Below are positions 1 to 12,139 of a stretch of 64,000 nt of DNA, piece by piece (positions within the stretch are counted from its first letter, which is position 1; each line of letters opens with the position of its first letter). Below the pieces are notes generated by a model. That model was not told where the DNA came from, made no database searches, and saw nothing but the letters and a program-made list of their open reading frames with translations. The position numbers and the translations under genes were made by a program. Source of the stretch: Eopsaltria australis (lineage: Eukaryota; Chordata; Aves; Passeriformes; Petroicidae); contig JAVTVJ010000452.1 in the NCBI GenBank assembly GCA_034509425.1, positions 930,001-994,000 on the forward strand, written 5' to 3'.

Positions 1-564
1 TGCATAGGAAAGAATTTTCTAGAAATTCTGTACTTGCTAAAATTTGTCAGTGTGAGCTACAGCCAAGTCTCACATTATTGCATGGTATCTGGCATCAGTT
101 ATTGTCTCATATGCTCTTTCTTTAATATATTTTACCATCACCAACTATAAGGTTAATGATCATGAGAAATCCTAGGTGAAAGCAAAATGATGACAGTCAG
201 TTCACCTCAGACTTTATTCAGACCCATAGAGGTATTGAGCCCCATTGTCACCTTATGTAGTAATAATCAGAAGCTTTCTGCTTCAATAGAAGTAACCTCT
301 AGGGTGTGGCATTACAATTTAATGTTTTTTGCTGTAATACCTACTGCATCATGTAGCTGATTTATTCATTCCTTTATGAAGTAATGTAGTAGTATTTTGT
401 AAATTTTATTTACTGCAATGTTTTTCTATGTTGAAGCATGACACTGCTTGCTCTTTTTTAAGATATCTTACTGTATAACACAGTAAATTCTTAACATTTG
501 TTAATAAGAATGTGCTGTGCTGCAGTATGAAATGTCGACTAGTTATTTGTATCTTCTCTTTCAG
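1..564 (+). other. TRABD: TRABD intron (left edge of window)
   Basis: This AT-rich stretch leads into the first visible TRABD exon through a pyrimidine-rich tract and a TTTCAG acceptor at 559-564. I see no exon, RNA gene or recognisable repeat in it. The exons encoding the N-terminal half of TRABD must lie to the left of the window. Confidence 0.7.
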
Positions 565-3500
565 GCCAGTAAAGTACCTTTCTGTAAATTCCACCTCGGT
601 GACCGACCCATCCCTGTTACATTTAAGAGAGCAATTGCTGCACTTTCCTTCTGGCAAAAAGTCAAGCTTGCTTGGGGCCTTTGCTTCTTATCTGACCCCA
701 TCAGGTATGAATAAACACCCCATATGTTATATGTTTGGGGTGGATTCTTCAGTTCTTCAGTTTGGCTTTAGTATGAGGATACCCAGCCTGATGCAATGAA
801 ATTTGAAGTTGGTGAGAAGGTTGAATATACAAACTATCCTGCAATAATATGTATTTTTGAAGTGAAAGCTGTCTTTCTGATCTTGTGTCAGCTCTTCCTT
901 TAATTGTCTTTCGATGCATTACTTCCAGGTGAAGTGTAAGATTAGGTGCTGAAGGATTCCTAGTGTATTTAAAAATTTCCTTTAAATTATTATTTTATTA
1001 CTTTTATGCTGAAAATAAAATCTTTCCCACCACTGTGTGTGGATATTGTAAATAAGAGAGAGTAAAAGCCTCAGTACAATAATTTGTATGTTCTTAGGAG
1101 TTCCACAGGTCTTGGGCTATCTGTGCTAGTTCACATCAGGATCAGGGTAGCTTGAGAACTAAATCTGCTGTCTGCAGACTTTTGGAACAAGAGAAAACTT
1201 CAAGAGTTCACATGTTGTCCACAGACTACAAATGATTATTGCCTTTATAAAGGTGCATCGTTATGAAGTCTTGCTTTATGTTACTATTTCATGGACAGCC
1301 ATTCTTCTGCTCAGTTTGGTTTCCCCTGCCCTTCAGAGACATCCCTGTGCCAAGTTTGAGTGCTCTTTCCACAAGTAGATGTGTGATAACTTACTTGAAC
1401 TGGCTGAGGTCATGTGCACAGTTCTCTTCTAAATTCACTCTCCACCTACCAGAGTTACAGTGGTGGTAGATATGCCAAAAATGGATTCCCTGTGCACTTG
1501 GCCCCTGAATTTCAGTGCTTTACTTACAGCTTGTGACTGGAACTCTGCAGTTCGTATGGCATTTTTACAGGCTTTTAAAATAGGGCCAGGGCTAAAAAAT
1601 CTGTAGTTGTGGAAATGAAACCTTCTGGTTTGCAGTTTTAACATTTACTTAATTGTAATTTCCTGTAAATACTTGACATTACATTAATCCGTAAAATGAG
1701 TGTGACGGTCTTTTAATCCATGAACTATAGCTCATGCAGCAAGTAAGTTTTCCTGCTACTTTTCGCTTTCTTGTTGCTACTTGTCTCATACCAGCATGAG
1801 AATGTTTGCAGGCTTTTGGGCACTATTGAAGGATCTCTTTCTGTGCGTTTTCTCCCATTTTTTATCCATCCTAAGAATATTCTGGTTTTCAACTGCAATA
1901 TTAATATTATTACAGTATATGCATGCTGTCTTCCTGCTGAAGCTTGGCAGTAACATTTCAGTTATTGTTATACAATTGATTTTTAAACATAGGATGTGGA
2001 TAAAGGTTGAAAACAAAAGGTATTTATTTCAGAAAGTTATTGGGTAGAGAGGGAATATTGTGCATCCAGCCATCAACATAAGATTCCATGGAAAATGGAG
2101 TAATAATTCAACATCAAAATTGTCAGTCTGTTGATGTTTCTATGTCTGTTGAAAGCTAGCATTTCTCCTTTTGGTTGCCCTGCTGATGTTTGTAGTATCC
2201 TTTTCATCGTGAAAACTAAAGGAAGCCTGTATTCTTTAGTAGACAGTGATGCCAGACCAGATTTGTTGCTGCAAGCTATGACCCACAGATAGGTGTGCTA
2301 ACAGAAGGGTTTATAGCACCTATGAAAAGAATAAAAGCTCATTACATTTACTCCTGCAGTTCTTACTTTTTGTTTCCTGCCCATTTGCTATCCTGTTCTG
2401 GGAATTGGTTTATAACTTTGACTTCCCTGCTAAAGACCTGTGATTGACAGTAGGAACCTACATATCTCTTTCCATGCCCTCAGACTGTGCCTTTTTTGTT
2501 CCTTAAGTAGAGTCACTGTGTTCACTGATCAGATCTGCTTCCTCAGAAGAGCTCTGTGTAGGCTCTTCTAAGCTCATTAATACACACTGAAAGGGGGGCA
2601 CCATGGTAACTGTTGCCTTTGAAGCCATAGTAGTTTTGCTGAGTTGAGTTGTCAGCTTTTAAAGTGGGAAGGGAGAAAATCCAGTGGAACTGGCTGAAGG
2701 CAAGTGACCTTTTTTCTTTCCCTTTCCTTCACTGTAGAGGCATTGTTAGGTATCAGGTTTTACAGGTTTATGGAGATTATTTTCCTTCTGGAGAGGAAAA
2801 CTGGGGGAGGAGAACTGTAGACTGTGTTTAGGTGAATACTGTGTATAATGCCCAATTGTTTTTATTCATTAGTTTGTCTGTGTTGACCTTTAAAAGCATA
2901 ACAGATACTGAGAAAATGTACCTTTCTTTCAGTAAAGATGATGTGGAGAAATGCAAACAGAAGGACTTACTGGAACAGATGATGGCAGAAATGATTGGAG
3001 AATTCCCTGATCTTCATCGAACGATTGTCTCCGAACGAGATATTTACTTGACCTACATGCTGAAGCAAGCAGCAAAGCAGATAGAACTACCTCGAGCTTC
3101 AGAAAGTAATTGTTTTAAAGCAGAGATTGTAACCAGCAAGGTGTTTTTTGTGTACTGGTCTGAAGTTCATTTCTCAGGAAATCTGGGATGTTCTGTTCAT
3201 GAATGCCACATGTCACATAAGATACAATGCTTAAAAAGTTCAAAGGGGGTATTACTCTTCTACTGAAACCACCCAAAGCAGTGGACTCTTAAGTTAATGT
3301 TTCCTTTCTCATTGTGCTATTTAAAACTTGAAAGTACAAATTAGCCAGGCAACTATTTCAAAAGGCAGGGATCTGGTGTGACAGCACAGCATGGGACATT
3401 CATCTTTCTCACTTGCCCTATTATCTCACCAAATTCATTGTTGTCACTGGCTACTGAGGGACTTATTTCTTGATAAGTTGATTCTCTAATTTCAGTACTC

Positions 3501-6500
3501 TTCTGAAGGTTTTTTTTAAATTATAAATTGGGCTGCTAGGAACTTTGATGATCTGCCAATAATAATCATACATGCCTCTGCTGTTTTAACAAGGTATAGG
3601 CATACAGAAAAATCGTATTTCTCTAATCTTTGGAAGCATGCTCCTGGCATATGTGATCGGCATGCCCTCCCTATAGATAGGCATACTAAAGTATGTTACC
3701 TCTTAATATCTTAAGAAGATATGTTTGTCATCACTTAAATGCAGAACTTCTGTTGTAGTTGCAGTTCTGATTTAGAGCAACCCTAGAATAGACTGAGAAA
3801 ATTAAAAAAAAACAATTTGGTAAATATGTATAATAGTTCTAATGTTTTCAATACAGTTTTTTCCGTTTTGAAGTGGCTACTCTTAATGTTTTTATTTTTT
3901 TTCTGGAAAAACCAAGAGTGGATATTTAAAGCAAGACAGCGGAACTCGTATTTTATATTTATGTATTACATAGAATTTTCCCTATAGGAAAGCAGTCTGA
4001 TTATTATTACCTAGAAAGTTTTTTGTGAGTTATTTTTATTGTGGCATGGTGCTATATTTTTCATTGGGAAAAACCTCCAGAAACATTTTGGTGTTGTGAA
4101 ATTTGGACGGTAGATGGGAAGTGAGGGTGAGAGCTGGCACATGTTGCACTGTTCTGATGGTAGCTGGCTAAGTGCTTCATGTCACTGGCCTGGGTTTGCT
4201 GTTGCTGAGGCCATATCTCTAACAGTGACCTTCACAGGGACAGGTATGGTCTTGAGCATTGTTGTCCAATTGTGAGCCCAAATCTTGTGACACTTTGTGT
4301 GGCCAGGTGCCACTGTCCAAAGTGGTGGAGAAAATTCTCCGTTCAGGAGACAGCAAAGACCAGAGGTGTTTCTCATAAGCAGCATAGAAATGTGACCTAC
4401 ACAGAGAAGGAAAGAAATTAATTTAGCTTGCATTTACTGAGCCTTTCACCCTGAGGCTTGAATATGAACACTGGCCAGGTCTGTTTAGTAAATAAATGAT
4501 TCCTGAAAATCCAGAAACCGTGGTGACTTTTTCAGACTTTCAATGAAAGAGGCAGTAAGTGAGATGAGTATGTAACAACAGGGTTTTGGTATCTTGTAGT
4601 AAAAGCCTCTATATCTTGGAGAAATCAATTTTGTAATCTCACGCATTGCCTATTTATTTATAGCTTGAAATTAGTTCTTTTACAGATACGTTACTTTCTC
4701 TCCATCTCTTTTTCTCAGATGAACCTAGAAAATATATCCCAGCTGTTGTAGTTGGTGTTGTTGGCATGGGTCATGTACCTGGAATTGAAAAGAACTGGAA
4801 TTCTGACTTAAAGATCCAGGAAATAATGAGGTACAGTTGTCCTTTCCTACATGTTGATATAATAGCTTCTCCTGCTAAAAACCAGCAGTTTCTCTGGAGT
4901 TTTTTTGGTTGGTTGTCACAGTTTGAAGCATCTCTACTGTCATTCCTGCCCTGTCAGCTCACTGACTTGCTGTGCAGTGCTTGCAGATTGTGCTTACAGC
5001 AAAGAAAAAGTAAATATCAAAGGATAAAAATAAATAGTTAAATATGGAGAGAAGTAGAGATGAGAATATGCCCTTGTCTAAAAAGAAAATTAAGTGGTCC
5101 TCATTTAAGTCTTCTAAAATGAAAATTCAAATGAGGGCTGTAGAAGATGGTGAAACCAGAACAAGGCTTTCAGTCTAACTTAGGTAAATATAAATCATTG
5201 GATTTAAAGCTTTTGTTTTGTCAGGACACTGCTGGCTGTGGCCAGCTTAGTGTCACAGTTGTTTATAGCCTATTTTTGACTGTGTGTCTAAGTAATGACT
5301 TGTTTTAATGTGTATACCTAACTAATTATGAGCTGGTTTAAGCCATGTATCTGGTGAACTCTTGCTTTACCAGATATTAAAATATCTGTATTAAAATATT
5401 AAAATAGTTAATGTATTAAACTATTAAAATAGTTGTATGTGCTTTGTAAAAGACAAAATTGAAGAACCAAAGTGTGCAGCCTTTTGTATCTCATAAAGCC
5501 ACAAAGGTCAGGACTTCAGAAATACAGGAGAGGTTATAATACAATCTAGTAGTATTGGTCTGTGGTGCTTTAGGATTATAGGGTCTTTCAAATAGTGACA
5601 CTTTCCTTATCACATCTGTTTGTGTTTATGTAACCACCTCACCCATCTCTTCAGAGGCTATGAAAATCAGAAAAGACTGACATCCACATAAATGGTATAT
5701 TTAGACATCTAAAATACAGGTGATAGAGACTTTTGTTTTCTGAATTCAAGAATGCAAAGTAAAGAAACTCTGGCTAGCCATTTATAACTATCTTTCAAGG
5801 CTAAGCCTCAACTACATGTCCATATTCCTCTGCACCCTCACAAATAACCTGTACAATGAGGTTGTCCAAATCCATGTGGTTGTGTGGTGGATGTTGATTG
5901 CATAATTGACAACATAGAACTGAACAGCCCAAAGACCAAGGGCATGTCTTCAAGTCTGCATAGAAGGTCTTTCTCTTCAAAGTTTAGGCTCTGACTTGGT
6001 TGTCTTTACCATGCCAGTGCCACAACTGAGCAGAAGAGATACTAGTATCTTTCACAAGACATTAACATTGCATTAACTTGATTTTCTGAAATAATATGAA
6101 GCAAATGACATTCATAAGAGTGCTGTATTTGCAACTTACTTTTCTTTAAACTTTTTTGCCCCCCATGCTGTTGCACTGCAGTTGCAGAGCAGAGTTAGGG
6201 CTTTCTTTTGTGTGTTTCGTGTTCATCACCTCTCTAAGGTGGCAAGGTTTTGAGATTTTCACAGATATTTAGTTAAATTTTAGAAGCTGGAATGTGAACT
6301 TGAAAGTTGTCTGGGTAAAAACGTACATATATTTCTAATATTTTTAATTTTTAATTCCGTGCATTGAACCTGACTCTAAGCAGGCCTTACTATCTGTCAC
6401 AGAGTATTTTGAGTTGGAAGGGATGTACAAGGATCATCAAATCAAGCTCCTAAGTGAATGGCCCATACAGGGATTAAACCCATGATGTTGGCATTGTTAG

Positions 6501-7670
6501 CACTGTGGTCTGACCAGCTGTTATTAATTGATTTTTTAAAATTGTGGTGAGGGATTAGAATTGAGAAAGAGTAGAGGGGGAAGGGTATAAGAACGTGTAA
6601 AGAGATGCCTTTACACCATTCTTGATTCAATGCATATGCATTTTTCAAACTCTCCTGTATATTGCTGTAATGTGGAAAGTCTTACTAGTGATAACTCTTC
6701 CCTAGTTTGAGCACATGGATCTAAACTCAGTCTGGTTGTATCCTAATTTCAGCACATCTAACCTGGTTTGAGAGCACCCAGTGTTTTCGCACTGTTGTAA
6801 CTGATTACTTATGAATACATTAGAAACTTTTTCTGAATATAAATAAATTATAACTTGAGGCTTCTTTGAAACCATATATGGAAACCTCTGAGTTGTCTGT
6901 GAGAGGATTATAAGTTGCTATGTGTGCAGGGCCAGCTGAGCTGCTGCAGAGCCTGTTAGTGAGGGTGCAGGACTGTGGCTGTGCTCTCAAATTCAGCTTT
7001 ATTGGGAAGGTAATATTAACTGTTAGCTTCACACGCCACCAGTAAGACTGCATGAACTTGGGGGGGGGTGAACTTGGTGTGCCTGTTGTCCTCTGCCCTC
7101 CTGGTTCAGGTGGCCATTGCAGAGATTTCTAAGAAGCTCTCTGAAAATCTCAATATTCACTTCCAGTATTCGTCAAGAAGTCTGGATATTGACTTAGTTA
7201 TTTTGGCAGGGCGATGGACAAGTAAAGGTTCCTAGCCATTACAAGTGGCATAATACATAGATACATAATACATGTAGAAAAGGCTTTGTTAGTACTTATT
7301 AATTTTTATTGTTATTTAATTGTATGTAGCCCTTGAACATGAAAGAATACATTGTTCATTCATGAAGCATCTATTACCTGAAAAGTTCCTGCACTGTGGG
7401 GAGGAAGGGGAGAAAAGATCTTTTCTTTAAATTGGAAAATGCCTACTGTTTCCAGCTATGCAAATATTAATGTTGTTTTCGGTCTTTTGTTTCAGTGTGC
7501 CTCCTCCATCAGCTTCAAGTAAGATTTTCAAATTTGTTTTAAAAGCAACAGTTTTTGGACTGCTGGGATATGGCTGCTACCGAATAGGTCACAGGACAGT
7601 TCAGCTTGTTCTCTCAATGCCAGCAACACAGAGCTATCTCCAGAGGCTGACAGAGGTGCCTCAGCAGTGA
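565..7670 (+). CDS. TRABD: TRABD, TraB domain-containing protein (C-terminal 199 residues, 4 exons; 5' part outside window)
   Basis: Coding exons are 565-704, 2933-3105, 4719-4830 and 7496-7670. All junctions are GT-AG, the phases agree across the joins, and a TGA stop ends at 7670. The first exon reads ASKVPFCKFHLGDRPIPVTF, the second contains LLEQMMAEMIGEFPDLHRT, and the third contains VGVVGMGHVPGIEKNW. These match vertebrate TRABD almost residue for residue. GMGH is a GX2H motif of the TraB/PrgY/TIKI superfamily; the companion motif would be in an upstream exon. The last exon carries a hydrophobic segment (about FVLKATVFGLLGYGCYRIG) that looks like a C-terminal membrane anchor. The human protein has 376 residues, so about half is visible. 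TIKI relatives are metalloproteases acting on Wnt, but the activity of TRABD itself is not established. Downstream on the same strand is SELENOO, as in human. Confidence 0.95.
6397..6520 (-). mobile_element. TguSINE1-like SINE: tRNA-Ile head with CR1 3' tail
   Basis: Read on the minus strand, about 6520-6462 aligns with tRNA-Ile: a D-arm-like GGTCAGA, then GTGCTAACAATGCCA at the anticodon arm and GGGTTTAATCCC at the T arm. Below about 6462 it continues into the CR1 LINE 3' tail; the plus strand there reads gagttggaaggg then gatcatcaaatcaag. A tRNA-Ile head joined to a CR1 tail is the structure of the songbird TguSINE1 family. The copy is diverged and sits in the last TRABD intron. I could not see a target duplication, so the ends are approximate. 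Confidence 0.78.
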
Positions 7671-7978
7671 GCATCGAGTGGAGGCTCTGGAAAGAAGGTG
7701 GCTGAAGAAAGGGTGATGGAGGCAATGTGTGAACTGGACTAAAGGATGAGGATTCTAGTCAGAGCTGATTGATGCTGAGCAACACTCAATCACTATATAA
7801 TACAAGATTTGATACTGAAGTTACACCAGCTATGATCTAATTAATAGTTTTGATTCTTGATAGGTGTGTTGCATGAAACCAGATGATTCCAGATTGAGGT
7901 AAAAGAAATGTGTATGCAAATATATATATATATTATATATGCATACGATATACATGTATACTATATATATATGCATTA

Positions 7979-8012
<34 letters not shown>

Positions 8013-10720
8013 CTGATGATGGAGTACAGACAGCTTAAAGAGTGTGCTCCTTTTCCAGAGGAAAGAACAGCACCAAGTAACCTAATCGGCTTCATCGCCT
8101 CTGAAGTTCAGGGACACTTGAGTGATTCTTTGCTTTTTTTCTTAGGTATAATGATACCAAGTGTTTGTTTCTGGTGCCAGACACTTTTACACATAATTTA
8201 AAAGGACATCTTCTCAATGTGTGTTTTATACCTAAAACATAGAGGCGTTTTTTAAACTTCTGAGCTTTCCAGAAATTTCAGAATTGTACAGGCTGTCATA
8301 CGTACACGGCTCAAATTTTTTACAAGCCTTACTGAAGAACAGGAATGTTGCCTTTAGATTGCACCCCTTGTTACCACCACCAGTTGTCTTTCTCCTGCAT
8401 AGAGAAGGTATAGCCACCCCATCAGAATGCAATGTGGTTTGTGTCAGATGTTTACAGGACGCTCTGTTCCTTTAGATTAGCTTATTTAAACTGTATTATT
8501 TAGCCAAATCCTGCTGGTTTCAGTATTGTAAATTGAAGAGACTAGAACTACTGTACAATTTACTTTTGTTTCTCAGATCTTTCATATTTGGCATAAAAAG
8601 CCGGGAACTAATCTGCCCCTTGGTTTTGCTACACGAAAATATTTTATTTATCCATGTAATTTCTCGGTGGATGAATATTTTGATCTATTTAATAGAAAGG
8701 CAGTGTTCAATTTAGTTTTTCAACCAACTGTAGCATTTTATTTGGATTACCTGCTATTTATACATAGAATTATGGGTACTACAGACTGCTGTTATTTTAT
8801 TTTTTAATTATCTGGAACACTCATCCATCATCAATCTATTTCTTTTTTTTTTCTTATTTTTTCTAATCGTAGGTTCCTATTTAATTGGAAATTTTTGGTA
8901 CCTTCCCTTTATACAGGATTGTACATAATTGTAAAATGCCCTTGGCAATCAGCTAGTCCTAGTTCAACAACACAGATAACATTGTCATATTAAAGTTAAC
9001 CTGATGTATTTGAATGGAAGAGTCCCATTTGCTCCTCAGGCTGATACACAGTTGCTCATTGCGTAAAATGAGGTTTATATCTGTATTAATTTCTTTTGGG
9101 AATGAAAGATGGGAACCATTATGTGAGGCAGGAGGAGGAAAAGGTGATGCTGTGTTTTGTGTTTTTTCAGTTGGTTCAGTAAAATCCAGAAACCACTTTT
9201 AATAGGGTATATTTCCAAAGGCTTGTGTTGGAAATGGTCTCATACAGTCTTTTGTTTGCTGAAAGTATGTACATCTATCTTTTGTACAGTATTGCCTTTT
9301 TTGAGCTTTTAAAGTTAAGGGTGTGATGCTCCTCCCTGTGATGGCATTGACTTTGCTGGGAGCTGGTCTGTCCATGCAACCTGATGCTTTTCTGCCTTGC
9401 ACTTTGAAAATCTTAGAAGTTCCAGTGCAGCAAATTATTAAAGTGCACTGTTAACCTTACTGAATCTAACCCAATTATGTAGAGCTCTTAAGATGATGCT
9501 AGGTGCTTTTCTGGGTCTGGGCCTTACAGGTGTCATGGGAATAATCCTTAGCAAATGAGAATGATAGCAATTTGTGCTTCTAGGACACAAAATGTAGATG
9601 ATAATACAGAAGACAGTGGGGCAGGTCCTTTTATTTTCTATTTATTAGTGCTTAAGAAACCACCAACCATCTGTAGCAAAAGGAAAAGCAGCATTTGTAA
9701 ACAATTTATGGAAGAGTGGAGTGACTGCCTGAATTTTGATTCCTGTTTTTTAAAAGCATTTAATATATTGTTTACAATTAAGCGGTCCTATTTGAATCAT
9801 TCTATTCTACATTTTTAAAAGATGAAAACAAAAGCTTAAGCTCACTCTTCTCTTGGCTTTGCTGACATACCAAAATGTTGTTCTGTTGGTTATTTTCTTG
9901 AGAATATTTAGCTGGTAGAATTAAATATATGGATATTTTGCTTTAAGTTATCTACAGATTTTTAAAGTATCTGCAGATATTTTAAAAGCTCTGTAGGTCT
10001 TCGATATCAGTGCTCAGGTAATTTTACACAAATCTAAGGTAAATTTTAGATAGGAGCCTTAATCTTGGGTGGGACTAATGCTAAATGATTGTCATGGAGC
10101 ATTCTTGCAGACTTAATGTTTTATGCTTTTTAGCCAAAAGTGATTCCCATCTAAGGCATCCATTCGTTATTCAGTTATTCTCTCCAGTCAGTACCTTAAG
10201 TCTATTGTTTCAGTCTTCTTTTTTTTTTCTTCTACAGAGCATATCAGCAGATTCTTCAGGGAATCTGTTTGTGGATGGAGAATTTGTAATTTATCTTCCC
10301 ACTGTTGCAAATTGGCAGATCGTATGCATGCACTGTTTACTCAGTGGCACTGGAAAGTGATGAATTTGCAGAATTAACAATTCTATGAATCCATACACAG
10401 ATTCTTGATGTTGGATATTCAATGTGTTGTACTGTTTATATAACATAATCTGTGTTCTAGGTCCATTTTTTTCTTTCTAGTCAGTCCTTTCAGTGTTAAC
10501 AGCATCCTGTAAAATTTAAGTATTTGTTGAATTGTCCCAGACCCGCCTCAACGTTATGAAGCCATATTGTATTTTTTTCGTGACATGTACATCTGTTTTA
10601 TGCATTTGTACATGTGATGTAAATTTGAAGTATTTTTAACAATGTGTGCCTTTAAAGTGATTTAAAGTAAACAGCAGTATGTTCTATTATATAAAAAATA
10701 AAATATTTTAACCACCATTT
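7671..10720 (+). other. TRABD: TRABD 3' UTR with AATAAA signal at 10697-10702
   Basis: From the TRABD stop to about 10.72 kb the sequence is AT-rich and lacks any conserved coding exon. A canonical AATAAA lies at 10697-10702, with T-rich sequence downstream (tttctgttgaaggtatttattttcc). The UTR would be about 3 kb. Earlier cleavage cannot be excluded: an ATTAAA lies near 8990. The end is inferred from the signal only. Confidence 0.5.
7917..8013. repeat. (TA)n-rich microsatellite
   Basis: Two runs of alternating T and A, about 7919-7972 (interrupted) and about 7981-8011 (nearly pure), lie in the TRABD 3' UTR. They are expected to be length-variable, and the RNA could fold back on itself. Confidence 0.9.
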
Positions 10721-11421
10721 CTGTTGAAGGTATTTATTTTCCTAATTAGCCAGTATTTTTATTGAGAGCAAACACTGGTTAGCTATATCTAGTACAGGAT
10801 AATTCCATCATCTAACACATTTTCCTGTAGAACATTAGTTGAACTAAATACTTCCTGCTTTGGGGCATCTGAGTTTAATGCTGAGGCAGGGGAACTAGTT
10901 TCTCTGCTTACCACATGTAGCTGGTTAAGATGAGAAGGATGAGTTTTCCTGCCCTATTGAACACACAGGGAGACTGCTCAACGTGAGTACTTAAATTCAG
11001 AGTCCAGAGTTAGGCGTGGTGAGTTGATTTTGTTGTTGCTTTTCATGTCTCCAGTGCTCAGTCTTGCAAGGAGCTGACAGCCTTAGTCCCAGTTGAGCAA
11101 AGTGCTCCAACACTGGCTTAACATCAGGCACAGTCGTTAGTGCTAAAAGTTCTGTCCTCCAGGTGGGAAATAAAAACCCTTTAAGTGCAAAAGATGTTGA
11201 ATGAGTGGCGAAGAGCTTTATCTTTCAGATTGACACAGGTAAAAATCTGTACCCTTTGTCACTTCTTTGACTGTGTGTAAAGCAAAATGCAGCCCGTTTT
11301 TTTTGTTTGTTTTTTTGTTTTTTGATCAGGCAAAGTTCCCTCCAGTTGCAGCTGGAGCTGTGGCTGTGGTAAACCATTCAGGTGGAAGAGAAAACTTCGA
11401 ATGCTGTAGTCCTGTATTGTC
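10721..11421. other. Intergenic sequence between TRABD and the ERV remnant
   Basis: I see no exon, RNA gene or clear repeat here. A short T-rich run with interspersed G lies at about 11299-11324. Confidence 0.5.
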
Positions 11422-11425
11422 CCGG

Positions 11426-11525
11426 TGTTAGCGTAGAAACACATAATCACTGGATGATTATATGCAGGTGCTTTTATTTGAAGAGCTCTGGGAATCGAGG
11501 TACAGATGAACCTAAATTGATTCTG
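11426..11525 (-). repeat. Truncated 3' LTR (R-U5 end) of the ERV remnant
   Basis: About 100 bp repeat the segment beginning at 11709, with a few substitutions; the shared core includes catcactggatgattat-like sequence and agagctctggga. The U3 part is missing. This implies an internal deletion that joined the leader directly to the R-U5 part of the 3' LTR. Confidence 0.8.
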
Positions 11526-11688
11526 ACTTGGATTATTGGCAGGCACCCAGACCAGAAGTAAAATCACCTTACCTCTCCAGGGGATGTTGTGAGTGGCGGA
11601 GGGTTGCGGTGCCATTGGCTCACTGAGAATCCCTCAGTGCCGGCCAGAGCATGATCAGGTCGCGGGGTCCTCGGCAGCACTCACAGGG

Positions 11689-11705
11689 TCCCACCTGGGT
11701 CACCA
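11689..11705 (-). other. Retroviral primer-binding site
   Basis: The minus strand reads TGGTGACCCAGGTGGGA, starting 3 nt downstream of the LTR end. The opening TGG is the complement of the tRNA CCA end. The sequence is nearest to the leucine-type PBS pattern as I remember it, but the primer tRNA is not firmly assigned. Confidence 0.6.
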
Positions 11706-11708
11706 AAA

Positions 11709-12135
11709 TGCTAGCGTAGAAATACATAATCACTGGATGATTATATGCAGGTGCTTTTATTGGAAGAGCTCTGGGAATTGGCGTACAGATGAACCCAAAT
11801 TGATTCCAACATGGATTTGTGATGGATATATTTTTATACTCTTTCCTTACATAACTGTTGTATAATCATGTGTTAATCATCAACTTGATATTGTTCTATT
11901 GTGTATATTGTTTTTACCTAAGCATGAGTTTAAGCCCCCTCCCCACAACGTTTTCCATGATTGTTGTTCCTTTCTCATGATTCTTATAAGCAATTATCAC
12001 ATTTAACTTTATCATCTACTATACCGGTGGGTACACAGGTGGAGGTTCCCATGATTCAAAGACAACGCCCACTCCCATTCTCAAGGCCTACTCTAGCTAC
12101 CGCGATTTTAGAAACATTTTAACCCTATGCTATCA
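11709..12135 (-). repeat. 5' LTR of the ERV remnant
   Basis: This is a complete LTR in minus orientation. On the plus strand it runs from TGCTAGCG at 11709 to GCTATCA at 12135. The polyadenylation signal AATAAA on the minus strand is at about 11757-11752. Its final 100 bp recur at 11426-11525. Confidence 0.8.
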
Positions 12136-12139
12136 CCGG

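Larger units (their letters stand above)
11426..12135 (-). mobile_element. Internally deleted endogenous retrovirus (LTR, primer-binding site, leader, truncated LTR)
   Basis: The element is flanked by the 4-bp duplication CCGG (11422-11425 and 12136-12139). On the plus strand it begins TGTTAGCG and ends GCTATCA. In minus orientation the order is an LTR of about 427 bp (12135-11709), a PBS-like site (11705-11689), a leader of about 160 bp containing a splice-donor-like GAGAG|GTAAGG near 11575-11565, and the last ~100 bp of a second LTR copy (about 11525-11426). The two LTR 3' ends are highly similar, and each has AATAAAAGC on the minus strand (near 11470 and 11755). All gag-pol-env sequence is gone. 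A 4-bp duplication is usual for gammaretrovirus-like (ERV1) elements. The family name is not determined. Confidence 0.82.

Noticed and set aside
2832..3266. A 144-residue plus-strand ORF taken as a whole protein
   Set aside because: Only 2933-3105 is the TRABD exon. The rest reads into flanking introns past clear splice sites.
6462..6520. A tRNA-Ile gene on the minus strand
   Set aside because: The arms are mutated, the anticodon loop is altered, and it is fused to a CR1 tail. It is a SINE head, not a tRNA gene.
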